Origin: Pseudolabrys sp.
Lineage (GTDB): Bacteria > Pseudomonadota > Alphaproteobacteria > Rhizobiales > Xanthobacteraceae
Assembly (NCBI GenBank): GCA_022841665.1
Contig: JALHRB010000011.1
Span: 25,627 to 89,626 of the forward strand
Length of the DNA stretch: 64,000 nucleotides
Direction of reading: 5' to 3'
Position 1 is the first letter of the stretch. Each line of letters begins with the position of its first letter. This document shows positions 1-9,104 of this stretch, piece by piece. The translations under genes and the position numbers were made by a program. A model generated the notes under the pieces. It ran no database searches, was not told where the DNA came from, and was given only the letters and a program-made list of their open reading frames with translations.

Positions 1-1070
1 CCGACCGGCGTCGTCCTGTTCCAGGAGCCGTGCTGTGCGCTGAAGATGCCGCCGCGATAACGCTGCGGAAAGGCCGTGCCGCTGTAGAAGGTCATGCCGA
101 GATCGGCGGCATGCGCCACCATCTCGACCTGCGGGAAGGTTACGCCCGCCGGCACCTGCTGATCCTTGTATTCGGCGGTGCGGGTCTTGCCGCCGCCGTA
201 ATAGGGGAAGCCGAAATTCATGCCCGGCTTGTCGGCGCGGTTGAGCTCGCCCGCGGGAATGTCGTCGCCCATGCCGTCCACCTGGTTGTCGGTGAACCAG
301 AGCGTGCGGTCCTTCGGATTGAAGTCCATGCCGACCGAATTGCGCACGCCCCAGGCGAACACTTCGCGCTCCTTGCCCTCGCGCGACATGCGCACGATGC
401 CGCCGATGCCTTCCTTCTTGTAGAGGTCCATCTTCTCCGGCGCGAACACGTTGAAGGGCTGGCCGAGCGTAATGTAGAGCTTGTTGTCCGGCCCGATGCG
501 GCAGACGCGCGCGGTGTGGTTATAGGATTCCTCGGCCTTCGGGATCAGCTCGCCCTGCTTGACCACGACGAAGGCGGCGACGTCCGGCCCTTCGTAGAAG
601 AATTCCGCGGCCGGGAACACCAGCACGCGGTTCTGCTCGGCGATGAACAGGAAGCCGTCTTTGGAGAAGCAGACGCCGTTCGGAATGGCGAAGGGGATCG
701 ACGGCGCGAACTCCTTGACCTCGTCGGCGACGCGGTCCTTGTCGCGGTCGGTGACGGACCAGACCTTGGTCTTGCGCGTGCCGACGAAGGTGACGACGCC
801 CTGCGGGCCGACCGCGATGTGGCGCGCGTCCGGCACGATGGCGTAGAGGCTGATCTTGAAGCCGGGCGGCAGCTTGATCTGCGCCAGGTTCCTCTTGATC
901 GCCTCGGCCTTGGCGCCGGCCTGCGGCACCGTCGGCATGTCCATCGAGGTGCCGGTGGTCTTGAATTCGGAGAGTTTTTCGAGATTGCCGGCCGACGGCG
1001 CCTGCGCGGCGGCGGGCAAAGCGGAAGCGACGGCGAAGGCCAGAGCAGCGTTCAGCGAAGTTTTTCTCAT
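1..1070 (-). CDS. PQQ-dependent sugar dehydrogenase (sorbosone dehydrogenase-like), C-terminus outside window
   Basis: This is probably a periplasmic quinoprotein of the glucose/sorbosone dehydrogenase beta-propeller family, which oxidises sugars or aldoses using PQQ. About 356 codons are present and the gene runs off the left edge. The first ~22 residues form a Sec signal (MRKTS, then an Ala-rich core ending AAAQA). The mature part contains a long run of propeller sequence, including GVRNSVGMDFNP, WFTDNQVDGMGDD and, close to the window edge (~residue 343), AQHGSWNRT, which is typical of this family. A GGGAGG ribosome site lies just before the ATG. No cytochrome or PQQ-synthesis gene is adjacent. 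The substrate cannot be told from sequence. Confidence 0.8.
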   Translation of the reverse strand, partial: MRKTSLNAALAFAVASALPAAAQAPSAGNLEKLSEFKTTGTSMDMPTVPQAGAKAEAIKRNLAQIKLPPGFKISLYAIVPDARHIAVGPQGVVTFVGTRKTKVWSVTDRDKDRVADEVKEFAPSIPFAIPNGVCFSKDGFLFIAEQNRVLVFPAAEFFYEGPDVAAFVVVKQGELIPKAEESYNHTARVCRIGPDNKLYITLGQPFNVFAPEKMDLYKKEGIGGIVRMSREGKEREVFAWGVRNSVGMDFNPKDRTLWFTDNQVDGMGDDIPAGELNRADKPGMNFGFPYYGGGKTRTAEYKDQQVPAGVTFPQVEMVAHAADLGMTFYSGTAFPQRYRGGIFSAQHGSWNRTTPV

Positions 1071-1298
1071 GACGTCCTCCCTTTTCCGGCCCCACTTTTC
1101 GGGGGTTGCGGGAAAGTCTACCAGACGCAACCTGGCCCCGTCATACGATCCTGTGATCGCCGCTCTCCAGTTCCGGCATGGCTTGCTCGCCCGCATTCCT
1201 GCCTGGAAAGAGGGACTTGACCCGCGTCGCACAGGGCGGTTTCACTGGCTGGCAGGCGCCTGAAAGGGCGAAATTCGAAGTGAAAAGGCTTGCAGCCA

Positions 1299-2285
1299 AT
1301 GTCCCTGGCGACGTTCGAGACGACCCCCGCCGGTCCCGGCTTGGCCGTGCGCCATGACTGGACCCGCGCCGAAATACGCGCCCTGTTCGGGATGGCGTTC
1401 CCGGAGCTGATCTTTCGTGCCGCCGAGGTCCATCGCGCACATTTCGACCCCACCGAGGTGCAGATCTCGACGCTTCTGTCGATCAAGACCGGCGGCTGTC
1501 CGGAGGACTGCGCCTATTGCCCGCAGTCGGCCAAGTTCGACACCGGCGTCAACGCCGAAAAGCTGATGAGCCTCGACGCCGTATTGGCCGAGGCGCGCGC
1601 GGCCAAGGCCGGCGGCGCTTCGCGCTTCTGCATGGGCGCGGCCTGGCGCTCGCCCAAGGACCGCGACCTCGACAAGGTCTGCGCTATGGTCGAAGGCGTC
1701 AAAGCGCTCGGGCTGGAAACCTGCGTGACGCTCGGCATGCTCGAGGCCGAACAGGCCAAGCGCCTGAAGCAGAGCGGCCTCGACTACTACAACCATAATC
1801 TCGACACCTCGCCCGAGTTCTACGGCGAGATCATCACCACGCGCACCTACCAGGACCGCCTCGATACGCTCGACCGCGTGCGCGACGCCGGCATCCACGT
1901 CTGCTGCGGCGGCATCGTCGGCATGGGCGAAGGCCTGGAGGATCGCGTCGGCATGATCGCGGCTTTGGCCACCTTGCCGGTGCATCCGGAGAGCGTGCCG
2001 ATCAACATGCTGGTGCAGGTGGAAGGCACGCCGCTGGCGGGCCAAGCGAAGCTCGACCCGCTCGATTTCGTGCGCACCATCGCGGTGGCGCGCATCACGA
2101 TGCCGGCTTCGATGGTGCGGCTCTCCGCCGGCCGCGAGGACATGAGCGAGGAGACGCAGGCTTTGTGCTTCCTCGCCGGCGCCAACTCGATCTTCTACGG
2201 GCCGAAGCTGCTCACCACGCCGAACCCCGGCCGCGACCGCGACATGGCGCTCCTGGACAAGCTCGGTCTGAAGGCGATGGATTGA
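1299..2285 (+). CDS. bioB: biotin synthase
   Basis: Radical-SAM enzyme that inserts sulfur into dethiobiotin, the last step of biotin synthesis. The radical-SAM cluster motif CPEDCAYC is at residues 67-74 (Cys67, Cys71, Cys74). Further family motifs follow: YYNHNLDTS, and GGIVGMGE in the substrate barrel. The length (328 aa) is normal. I place the start at the ATG preceded by AAAAGG about 10 bases upstream; a TTG three codons earlier is also open but less likely. No other bio gene is nearby, so it appears to be a single-gene unit. It ends at a palindromic repeat that separates it from the convergent crcB. Assignment is secure. Confidence 0.96.
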   Translation: MSLATFETTPAGPGLAVRHDWTRAEIRALFGMAFPELIFRAAEVHRAHFDPTEVQISTLLSIKTGGCPEDCAYCPQSAKFDTGVNAEKLMSLDAVLAEARAAKAGGASRFCMGAAWRSPKDRDLDKVCAMVEGVKALGLETCVTLGMLEAEQAKRLKQSGLDYYNHNLDTSPEFYGEIITTRTYQDRLDTLDRVRDAGIHVCCGGIVGMGEGLEDRVGMIAALATLPVHPESVPINMLVQVEGTPLAGQAKLDPLDFVRTIAVARITMPASMVRLSAGREDMSEETQALCFLAGANSIFYGPKLLTTPNPGRDRDMALLDKLGLKAMD

Positions 2286-2393
2286 TGTCATTCCAGGGCG
2301 CTCGCGCAGCGGGCGAACCCGGAATCCAGAAGCAGACGCTGTCTTCGCGTCTGGATTCCGGGTCCGGCCTTCGGCCGTCCCGGAATGACGTCA
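2286..2393. repeat. palindromic intergenic repeat, family A, copy 1
   Basis: Between the convergent bioB and crcB stop codons lies a block with outer arms CATTCC.GG / CCGGAATG and inner arms GGAATCCAGA / TCTGGATTCC. It can fold into a long hairpin and probably acts as a bidirectional terminator. Related copies are at 45132-45237 and 60823-60938. The crcB stop codon touches its right end. Confidence 0.75.
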
Positions 2394-2765
2394 GGTAAAA
2401 CTGCGCACGAGCGCGAGCCCCGCGAACAGTCCGCCGATCGACAGCGCCACCGAGGCCAGCACATAGAGCGCCGCGAGCCCGACCTCGCCGCGCTCGTAGA
2501 GCAGCACGGCGTCGAGCGAGAATGCCGAAAAGGTGGTGAAGCCGCCGAGGATGCCGGTGGTGAGGAACAGCCGCCAGTGCTGCGTGGCGTCGCCCTTGAA
2601 GGCGAAGTAGGCCGCGAGCGCGCCCATCGCCAAAGAGCCGACCACGTTCACGGTCAGCGTGCCGTAGGGGAAAGCCGTGCCGAGCAGGCGCGCGCTGCCG
2701 AGATTGACGCCGTGGCGCAGCGCGGCGCCGATGCCGCCGCCAAGGAAGACGATGAGATAGCTCAT
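2391..2765 (-). CDS. crcB: fluoride ion exporter CrcB/FluC
   Basis: Small four-helix membrane protein (124 aa) of the Fluc family, which forms dual-topology dimeric fluoride channels that relieve fluoride toxicity. Characteristic motifs are GGGIGAALRHGVN at the N-terminus, GTLTVNVVGS in helix 2 and GGFTTFSAFSLD in helix 3. I chose the ATG with a GAAGGA site in front; the open frame extends 11 codons further upstream without such a site. No fluoride-riboswitch-like structure was recognised in the ~150 bases upstream. It is divergent from the tetR gene and convergent with bioB. Confidence 0.93.
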   Translation of the reverse strand: MSYLIVFLGGGIGAALRHGVNLGSARLLGTAFPYGTLTVNVVGSLAMGALAAYFAFKGDATQHWRLFLTTGILGGFTTFSAFSLDAVLLYERGEVGLAALYVLASVALSIGGLFAGLALVRSFT

Positions 2766-2840
2766 AGGGTGTCCTTCGAAGTTCCGCCGGCAAGGCAAAA
2801 CCGCCCGGCGGCGGCGGTCAACCCACGCTAGGGCCGCCCC

Positions 2841-2888
2841 TTGACTTGTCTCGCCACCGTCGGTAGTTGAGAGCGAACGTTCATTCGC
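2841..2888 (+). promoter_or_regulatory. candidate promoter and TetR-type operator upstream of tetR
   Basis: A TTGACT at 2841-2846 is followed after 17 bases by TAGTTG, a weak -10. Immediately downstream is an imperfect palindrome, GCGAACGTTCATTCGC, at 2873-2888. A palindrome overlapping the start of transcription just before a tetR gene is the usual arrangement for autorepression. The binding itself is inferred. Confidence 0.45.
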
Positions 2889-2919
2889 TTATTGTTGCAT
2901 TGCACTATCCGGGGCCAGA

Positions 2920-3549
2920 ATGCGCCGCGCCAACGCTCAACTCCAGTCCGACCGCCGCACCGAAATCCTCGACGCGGCCGAACGCTGCTTCGCCCGCTCC
3001 GGCTTCCATGGCGCTTCGATGCAGGAAATCTGCGCCGAGGCCGGCATGAGCCCGGGCAACCTCTACCGCTATTTCCCGTCCAAGGAGGCGCTGATCGCCG
3101 GCATTTCCGAGCGCAACCGCGCCGACGCCGCGGCGAACTTCGCCATGGTCGACGAGGCGCCCGCTTTCTTCGAGGGCCTTGCCAGTCTTGCGCGCCATCA
3201 TTTCATCGAGCGCACCGACGTCGAGGTCGGCCTCTGCGCGGAGATCATGGCCGAGAGCCGTCGCAACCCGGAGATCGCGCGGCTCTATCACGACATCGAG
3301 CACGAAATTCACGGCCGCATCGCCGCCATGCTGCGGCTGGCGGCCGAACGCGGCGAAATCCGCGGCGACCTCGACATCGACGCCGCCGCCACCGCGCTGA
3401 TGGTGCTCGGCGACGGCATGTCCTGGCGCCGCTCGGTCGACAAGAGCTTCGACGCCGAGCGCGTGCTGCCGATGATTTTGCAGATGGTGCGCTGCCTGCT
3501 TGCAAAGCCAGAGGACTGCGCAGGCAAGGCCGGGGGAGTTCAGTCATGA
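2920..3549 (+). CDS. TetR/AcrR family transcriptional regulator of the downstream efflux pump
   Basis: 209 aa. The N-terminal helix-turn-helix (about residues 13-58) has the TetR signature: RTEILDAAERCFARSGFHG, then the recognition helix AGMSPGNLYRYFPSKEALI. The C-terminal ligand domain is typical of AcrR-like repressors. The stop codon overlaps the adaptor gene start (ATGA), so the two are probably translationally coupled. By position it is likely to repress its own operon and the pump, with an inducer that cannot be read from sequence. A palindrome upstream at 2873-2888 is a plausible operator. Confidence 0.9.
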   Translation: MRRANAQLQSDRRTEILDAAERCFARSGFHGASMQEICAEAGMSPGNLYRYFPSKEALIAGISERNRADAAANFAMVDEAPAFFEGLASLARHHFIERTDVEVGLCAEIMAESRRNPEIARLYHDIEHEIHGRIAAMLRLAAERGEIRGDLDIDAAATALMVLGDGMSWRRSVDKSFDAERVLPMILQMVRCLLAKPEDCAGKAGGVQS

Positions 3550-4640
3550 AGGCAAGCCGCGTAACCGCCATCGGTCTGGTCGCCGGTGCGGCGCTCTGGA
3601 TCGCGTCCGGGCATCTGATGCCGCACGACAGTCCGGAGGGGCAGGCCGCCATCCGCCCGGGCGAAGCGAAAACTCAACCCGCCTTTCGTGTCTCGGTCGC
3701 CACAGCGGCGAACGTCGAGCATAGCCCGCGGCTGATCTTGTCCGGCCGCACGGAAGCCGACCGCAAAGTCGCCATGACGGCGCGCACCGGCGGCGTGCTC
3801 ACCGAGCTGCGCGTCAAGCGCGGCCAGCACGTCGAGAAGGACGAGATCATCGCGGTGCTGTCCGACGAGGCGCGCGAAGCGCAGGTCGCGCAGGCCGAAG
3901 CCTTGGTCGAGCAGCGCAAGGCCGAGCTCGAAGCCAAGCGCACCCTGATCGCCAGCGGCGCGCTGCCCAAGCTCGACCTCGTCAATCTCGAGGCGCAGCA
4001 CAAGGCCGCGCAGGCCGCGCTTGCGACCGCGCGCGCCGAACGCGACCGCGGCCTCGTGCGCGCGCCCTGGGCCGGCGTCATCACCGACACGCCGGCGGAA
4101 GTCGGCGGCGCCGCCTTCTCGATGGCCGGCAAGGAAATCGCCACGCTGGTGGCGCTCGATCCGATGCTGGCGGTGGTCGAGGTGGCTGAGCGCAAGCTCG
4201 CCGGCATCAAGGCCGGCGAAAGCGCGGACGTGCGATTGATCACCGGGCAGACCGTCAGCGGCCGCGTACGTTATGTGGCGAAATCGGCCAGCCAGACGAC
4301 GCGCACCTATCGCGTCGAGGTCGAGATGGCCAATGCGGACGGCAAGATTCCGGACGGCATCACCGCGGAAGTCGCGGTCGCGCTGCAGCCGGTGCCGGCG
4401 GCGAAGGTGCCGCGCTCGGCGCTCACCATCTCGTCGGCCGGCGACATCGGCGTGCGCGTCGTGGCCGAAGACGACAAGGTCGTTTTCGTGCCGGTGCGCG
4501 TGGTCGAGGACCAGCAGAACACGATGTGGCTCGCGGGGCTCGCCGACGGCGCGCGCGTGATCGTGAGCGGCCAGGATTTCGTGCGCGACGGCCAGGTCGT
4601 CGCGCCGGTCGAGGCCGGTCGGGCCAGCGCGGAACGCTAG
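3546..4640 (+). CDS. RND efflux periplasmic adaptor (HlyD/MFP family)
   Basis: Membrane-fusion protein (364 aa) that links an inner-membrane RND pump to an outer-membrane channel. An N-terminal hydrophobic segment (residues ~5-22) serves as signal or anchor. It is followed by a split lipoyl domain (GGVLTELRVKRGQHVEKDE and RAPWAGVITDTPAEVG), an alpha-helical hairpin rich in Ala/Glu/Lys (~residues 110-165), and a C-terminal beta-barrel. The start ATG overlaps the tetR stop. The open frame happens to continue upstream through tetR, but that part is a shadow. The pump gene follows after a 190-base repeat-bearing gap. No outer-membrane factor is in the window. Confidence 0.9.
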   Translation: MKASRVTAIGLVAGAALWIASGHLMPHDSPEGQAAIRPGEAKTQPAFRVSVATAANVEHSPRLILSGRTEADRKVAMTARTGGVLTELRVKRGQHVEKDEIIAVLSDEAREAQVAQAEALVEQRKAELEAKRTLIASGALPKLDLVNLEAQHKAAQAALATARAERDRGLVRAPWAGVITDTPAEVGGAAFSMAGKEIATLVALDPMLAVVEVAERKLAGIKAGESADVRLITGQTVSGRVRYVAKSASQTTRTYRVEVEMANADGKIPDGITAEVAVALQPVPAAKVPRSALTISSAGDIGVRVVAEDDKVVFVPVRVVEDQQNTMWLAGLADGARVIVSGQDFVRDGQVVAPVEAGRASAER

Positions 4641-4663
4641 TCATGTTTGCCGTTGCGTCGCCA

Positions 4664-4798
4664 CATACTCCGATCATTCCCGCGCGCGGACATCGGGTCT
4701 ACCCGATGTCCGCCATCGTTAGTGCCCAAGTCGGCAACAGCCTACTTGGGATGGGAATCCAGCGCTGGGTCCCCGCTTTCGCGGGGACGAGCGGATGT
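4664..4798. repeat. palindromic repeat between adaptor and pump genes
   Basis: Contains several nested inverted repeats: GGACATCGGGT/ACCCGATGTCC, CCCAAGT/ACTTGGG, and GTCCCCGC/GCGGGGAC, all within ATTCCC...GGGAAT outer arms. Its style resembles other dispersed intergenic palindromes in this window. It interrupts an otherwise tight operon and could attenuate transcription or stabilise the upstream mRNA. Confidence 0.6.
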
Positions 4799-4830
4799 GG
4801 GGTGGCGACAAACGTATTCCGGTTTTAGCC

Positions 4831-7800
4831 ATGTCCCGCTTCATCACCTACGCCATCGAGCATGCGCGCCTGACGCTGGCGACGCTCGCCTTTCTGCTGG
4901 TCGCGGGCCTGGTCGCCTACCAGACGATCCCCAAGGAGGCCGAGCCGGACGTCAAGGTGCCGATCATCTACGTGCAGCTCACCCAGCGCGGCATCAGCCC
5001 GGAGGATTCCGAGCGCCTGCTGCTGCGGCCGGTCGAGACGCAGCTCAAGTCGGTCGGCAACGTCAAGGAGATGCGCGCCACCGCTTACGAAGGCGGCGGC
5101 TACGTGCTGCTCGAATTCGAGGCCGGCTTCAATTCCGATGCCGCGCTCGCCGATGTGCGCGCCAAGGTCGACCAGGCCAAGCGCGACCTGCCCAAGGACG
5201 CCGACGAGCCGACCGTGCAGGAGGTCAACCTCTCGCTCTATCCGGTGCTGATCGTGACGCTGGCCGGCGACGTGCCGGAGCGCACGCTGCTGCGCATCGG
5301 CCGCAACGCCAAGAACTTCATCGAGCAGGTGCCGGGCGTGCTCTCGGCCGAACTGCGCGGTACGCGCGACGAGGCGGTGGAGATCACCGCCGAGCCGATG
5401 CTGATGAAGAGCTACGGCATCTCGCTCGACCAGCTCATTTCCATCACGCAGGCCTCCAACAGCCTGATCGCCGCCGGCGCGCTGGAAGGCGCGAGCGGCC
5501 GCTTCGCCGTCAAGGTGCCGGGCCTGATCGAACGGCCGCAGGATATGCTGAACATCCCGGTCGCTTCGACCGCGGGCGCGACCGTGACGCTTGGCGACAT
5601 CGCCACCGTCAAGCCGACCTTCAAGGACGCTACGTCCGTGACGCGCGTCAACGGCAAGCCGGCGATCGCCATCGAGGTGTCCAAGCGCACCGGCGCCAAT
5701 CTGATCGAGACCGTCGACGGCGTGAAGGCCGCGGTGGCGCAGTTGCAGAAGACCTGGCCGGAAGGCGTCAAGGTCGGCTTCACCCAGGACAAGTCGAAGA
5801 TCATCCGCCAGATGCTGGCGGACCTGCAGAATTCGGTCGCCACCGGCGTGCTGCTGGTCGCCGTCATTATCTTGTTCGCGCTCGGCTTCCGCGCTTCGCT
5901 GTTCATCGGCATCGCGATCCCGGCCTCGTTCCTGGCCGGCGTGCTCGGGCTGCAGCTCGCCGGGCTGACCGTGAACATCGTGGTGCTGTTCTCGCTCATC
6001 CTGGCGGTCGGCATGCTGGTCGACGACGCCATCATCGTCTCGGAATATGCCGAGCGCCGCATGTCGGAGGGCACGCCGCCAAAGCAAGCCTACCGGCAGG
6101 CCGCCATCCGCATGGCCGGCCCGGTGATCGCCGCCACGCTCACCCGCGTCGCCGCCTTCTCGCCGTTGCTGTTCTGGCCGGGCGTGGTCGGCCAGTTCAT
6201 GAAATACATGCCGATCACTTTGATCGCGACCCTGTCGGCGTCGCTGGCGGTGGCCTTGTTCTTCACGCCGACGCTCGGCGCGCTGCTCGGCAAGGCCTCG
6301 CCGGTGCCGCTTGACGAGCGCGCCTCCGAGCGCGGGCTTTATATCCGCACGGTGAAGGCGGCGCTGCGCCGCCCGGCGATGACCTTGGGCCTCGCCGTCG
6401 GCTTGCTGGTCGCCGTCATCGGCGCCTATTCGAAGCTCGGCAACGGCGTCGAGTTCTTCCCCTCGGTCGAGCCCGATTACGGCCAGGTCATCGTGCACGC
6501 GCGCGGCAATCTTGCGCTCGAGGAGAAGGACAAGGCCCTCCGCCTGGTCGAGGCGGAAGTGCTCAAGACCGACGGCCTCAAGACCGTCTACACCCGCGTC
6601 GGCGAGCAGCCGCGCGGGTCCAGCGAGATCACCGAGGACACCATCGGCGTCATCCAGTTCGAGTTCGCCGACTGGCAGACCCGTCCGGCCGCTCACGTCA
6701 TCATGGACAAGATCCGCGACGACACCCGGCACATTCCCGGCATCCTGGTCGAGGTCACGGCGCCGCGCGCCGGCCCGCCGACCGGCAAGCCGATCCAGGT
6801 GCAGCTTTCCGCCATCGACCCCGCCAAGCTTCCGGACGCGGCCAAGAAGGTGGCCGGCATCCTCGCGCAGATGCCGGCCATCCGCGACCTCGACGACGGC
6901 CTGCCGCTGCCCGGCATCGACTGGCGCATTCAGGTCGACAAGGCGGAAGCCGCGAAATACGGCGCCAACGTCAACGCCGTCGGCACCGCCGTGCAGCTCG
7001 TCACCAACGGCGTGAAGGTGACCGAATATCGCCCGTCCGAGACCGACAAGGCGGTCGACATCATCGTGCGTTTCCCGGAGGAGCGCCGCAGCCTCGACCA
7101 GATCGACGAGTTGCGCGTGCAGACCCCGTCCGGCCACGTGCCGATCGGCAATTTCGTCGAGCGCGTGCCGGCGCCGCGCGTCGGCTACATCAACCGCGTC
7201 AACGCCCAGCGCGTGATGACGGTGTCGTCGAACATCGCGGAAGGCGTGCAGAGCGCGGTGGTGCAGCAGGAGATCGTGCAGAAGCTCAACGAGGCCGGGC
7301 TCGGCGACGGCATCTCCTTCAAGCTCAAAGGCGAGGACGAAGAGCGCGCCAAGGCCGGCGCCTTCCTGTCGAAGGCCTTCGGCACCGCCATCTTCCTGAT
7401 CTTCGCGATCCTCTTGGCGCAGTTCAACCGTTTCACCTCGGTCGTGCTGGTGCTCACCGCCGTGGTGCTGTCGACCATCGGCGTGCTGCTCGGCCTCATG
7501 ATCATGGGCCAGGCCTTCGGCGTCGTCATGACCGGCATCGGCATCATCGCCAACGCCGGCGTGATCGTGAACAACAACATCGTGCTCATCGACACCTACG
7601 ACCGCCTGCGGCGCGAAGGGCAGGGCGCCTATGAGGCGATCCTGGAGACCTGCCGCGAGCGCGCGCGCCCCGTCGTGTTGACGGCGGTGACGGCCATCCT
7701 CGGCGTGCTGCCGATCGCCTTCGGCATCAACCTCGACTTCATCGGCCGCGAAATCACGCATGGCGCGCCGGCGACGCAATGGTGGATCAGCCTGTCCACC

Positions 7801-7953
7801 GCCATCGTGTTCGGGCTGGGTTTCGCAACCGTGCTGACGCTCATCGTCACGCCGGCGGCGCTGATGGGCATCGCCAACCTGGCGGCGCGCCGCGACCGCT
7901 GGCTCGAGCAACGGGCGGCCAAAGCGGCAGCAAAGGCCGGGGGGGCCGAATAA
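4831..7953 (+). CDS. RND efflux pump permease (AcrB/MdtB-like)
   Basis: Inner-membrane proton-driven drug or metabolite exporter, 1040 aa, the normal length for the family. It shows the twofold RND plan: helix 1, a large periplasmic loop, helices 2-6, then helix 7, a second loop and helices 8-12. The proton-relay acidic pair is visible in [18 protein letters not shown]. The matching second-half motif reads [18 protein letters not shown], with Asn where E. coli AcrB has its relay Lys; this is common in distant RND branches. I chose the ATG that gives a standard N-terminal helix ([16 protein letters not shown]). Partner adaptor and TetR regulator are upstream. Substrate unknown. Confidence 0.93.
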   Translation: MSRFITYAIEHARLTLATLAFLLVAGLVAYQTIPKEAEPDVKVPIIYVQLTQRGISPEDSERLLLRPVETQLKSVGNVKEMRATAYEGGGYVLLEFEAGFNSDAALADVRAKVDQAKRDLPKDADEPTVQEVNLSLYPVLIVTLAGDVPERTLLRIGRNAKNFIEQVPGVLSAELRGTRDEAVEITAEPMLMKSYGISLDQLISITQASNSLIAAGALEGASGRFAVKVPGLIERPQDMLNIPVASTAGATVTLGDIATVKPTFKDATSVTRVNGKPAIAIEVSKRTGANLIETVDGVKAAVAQLQKTWPEGVKVGFTQDKSKIIRQMLADLQNSVATGVLLVAVIILFALGFRASLFIGIAIPASFLAGVLGLQLAGLTVNIVVLFSLILAVGMLVDDAIIVSEYAERRMSEGTPPKQAYRQAAIRMAGPVIAATLTRVAAFSPLLFWPGVVGQFMKYMPITLIATLSASLAVALFFTPTLGALLGKASPVPLDERASERGLYIRTVKAALRRPAMTLGLAVGLLVAVIGAYSKLGNGVEFFPSVEPDYGQVIVHARGNLALEEKDKALRLVEAEVLKTDGLKTVYTRVGEQPRGSSEITEDTIGVIQFEFADWQTRPAAHVIMDKIRDDTRHIPGILVEVTAPRAGPPTGKPIQVQLSAIDPAKLPDAAKKVAGILAQMPAIRDLDDGLPLPGIDWRIQVDKAEAAKYGANVNAVGTAVQLVTNGVKVTEYRPSETDKAVDIIVRFPEERRSLDQIDELRVQTPSGHVPIGNFVERVPAPRVGYINRVNAQRVMTVSSNIAEGVQSAVVQQEIVQKLNEAGLGDGISFKLKGEDEERAKAGAFLSKAFGTAIFLIFAILLAQFNRFTSVVLVLTAVVLSTIGVLLGLMIMGQAFGVVMTGIGIIANAGVIVNNNIVLIDTYDRLRREGQGAYEAILETCRERARPVVLTAVTAILGVLPIAFGINLDFIGREITHGAPATQWWISLSTAIVFGLGFATVLTLIVTPAALMGIANLAARRDRWLEQRAAKAAAKAGGAE

Positions 7954-7969
7954 CCGCTTGCCCGGTGGC

Positions 7970-8686
7970 ATGCGGCTTGCTCTTTTTGAGGCCATGGCCG
8001 GAGCGGACGACAGCAAGACCATCCAGATCGCGGCGGAGCCGGAGCCGGTTTCCGTCGCGCCCGGCCGCACGGCCCTCGTCATCATCGACATGCAGCGCGA
8101 CTTCCTCGAGCCCGGCGGCTTCGGCGCGGCGCTCGGCAATGATGTGAGCCTGCTGAAGGCCGCGGTGGCGCCCTGTCAGGCGGTGCTGGCCGCCGCGCGC
8201 GCGGCCGGCATGCTCGTCATCCACACCCGCGAGGGCCATCGCGCCGACCTCTCCGACGCGCCGCCGCTCAAGGTCGAGCGCGGCGATGAGCGCCTGCGCA
8301 TCGGCGCGCCGGGGCCGATGGGCCGCATCCTCATCCGTGGCGAGGCCGGGCACGACATCGTCGCCGAGCTTTATCCGGCCGCGGGCGAGCCGGTGATCGA
8401 CAAGCCCGGCAAGGGCGCCTTCTACCAGACCGACCTCGAGCTGATGCTGCGCAACCGCCGCATCGACAATCTCATCGTGTGCGGCGTCACCACCGAAGTC
8501 TGCGTCAACACCACCGTGCGCGAGGCCAACGACCGAGGCTTCCGCTGCATCGTTCTCGCCGATTGCTGCGCGTCCTACTTCCCGGAGTTTCACGAGGCCG
8601 GCCTCAAGATGATCAAGGCGCAAGGCGGCATCTTCGGCTCGGTTGCGTCGTCGCAATCCTTTCTGTCGGCGCTGGCGCGCGCCTGA
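7970..8686 (+). CDS. isochorismatase-family cysteine hydrolase (biuret/ureidoacrylate amidohydrolase-like)
   Basis: Cysteine amidohydrolase of the isochorismatase fold, 238 aa. The catalytic triad is visible as Asp40 (IIDMQRDF), Lys145 (IDKPGKGAF) and Cys178 ([11 protein letters not shown]). The motifs [18 protein letters not shown] and REANDRGF, together with the C-terminal QGGIFGSV, resemble biuret hydrolase (BiuH) and RutB-type enzymes more than nicotinamidases. It starts 16 bases after the RND pump but functionally looks independent. A purine/ureide-type permease lies 0.4 kb downstream on the same strand, which suggests scavenging of a small nitrogen compound. The exact substrate is inference. 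A later ATG (7994) is also possible. Confidence 0.8.
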   Translation: MRLALFEAMAGADDSKTIQIAAEPEPVSVAPGRTALVIIDMQRDFLEPGGFGAALGNDVSLLKAAVAPCQAVLAAARAAGMLVIHTREGHRADLSDAPPLKVERGDERLRIGAPGPMGRILIRGEAGHDIVAELYPAAGEPVIDKPGKGAFYQTDLELMLRNRRIDNLIVCGVTTEVCVNTTVREANDRGFRCIVLADCCASYFPEFHEAGLKMIKAQGGIFGSVASSQSFLSALARA

Positions 8687-9104
8687 CGCGATCAACGCCG
8701 CGCGCGCGTGGAATCGGATTGGTCAAGCGCGCGTTATTTCTTGAGCAGCCGGCGCGCGGCGGACGGCATTACGCGTATGCCTAAGCTTTAGGCGTCGCGC
8801 GCGCAGCGCAAAAAACCCCGGAAGTCCACGCGATTTTCTGCCTCGCCGCGTCCAGGGGTCGGCGCCGAATATCGCAATCTTTTCAGCGGGTCGCTCCCGG
8901 CCGCGCTAGTCCGACGCCAAGCGCGATGGGGTGGTGCTGAGCACTGGCATCGGTTTTGCATTCTAGAACGGTGCATTCCCATTCCCGGCTGCGGGAGGCG
9001 GATATCTGCGGACGCGTGTTCAAACCCGGCAAACACCGTCCACGGACATTCGTCTCCCGCTCCGGGGAACTGCGGGATGAGGGGGAACGCGAGGGGGACG
9101 TGTC
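8687..9104. other. 418-base gene-free stretch
   Basis: I see no convincing coding sequence here. Open frames on the minus strand have shadow-like composition. It holds a perfect-armed palindrome (8779-8793) and a GC-rich segment, with a GAGGGGGAC ribosome site just before the permease start. It most likely carries the promoter and control region of the permease gene. Confidence 0.5.
8779..8793. promoter_or_regulatory. palindrome, candidate operator upstream of permease
   Basis: GCCTAAGCTTTAGGC has perfect six-base arms (GCCTAA/TTAGGC) around three bases and is AT-rich within a very GC-rich surround. It lies between the amidohydrolase stop and the permease start, so it could be a regulator site or part of a weak terminator. 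No binding protein can be named. Confidence 0.35.

Noticed and set aside
30..1220. 396-codon plus-strand frame over the PQQ dehydrogenase
   Set aside because: The minus strand carries a signal peptide and clear beta-propeller motifs; the plus frame has neither.
2766..2880. Fluoride riboswitch upstream of crcB
   Set aside because: The characteristic conserved elements of the fluoride aptamer were not recognisable; only GC-rich sequence and a ribosome site are seen.
2892..3545. Apparent N-terminal extension of the adaptor through the tetR gene
   Set aside because: Arg-rich out-of-frame reading of tetR. The adaptor starts at 3546 with a signal anchor and the usual stop/start overlap.
4825..8139. 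Very long open frame (1104 codons) on the minus strand across the RND pump
   Set aside because: It is antisense to a clear RND permease. Its product is His/Arg/Asp-rich with no domain, as expected of a shadow frame in high-GC DNA.
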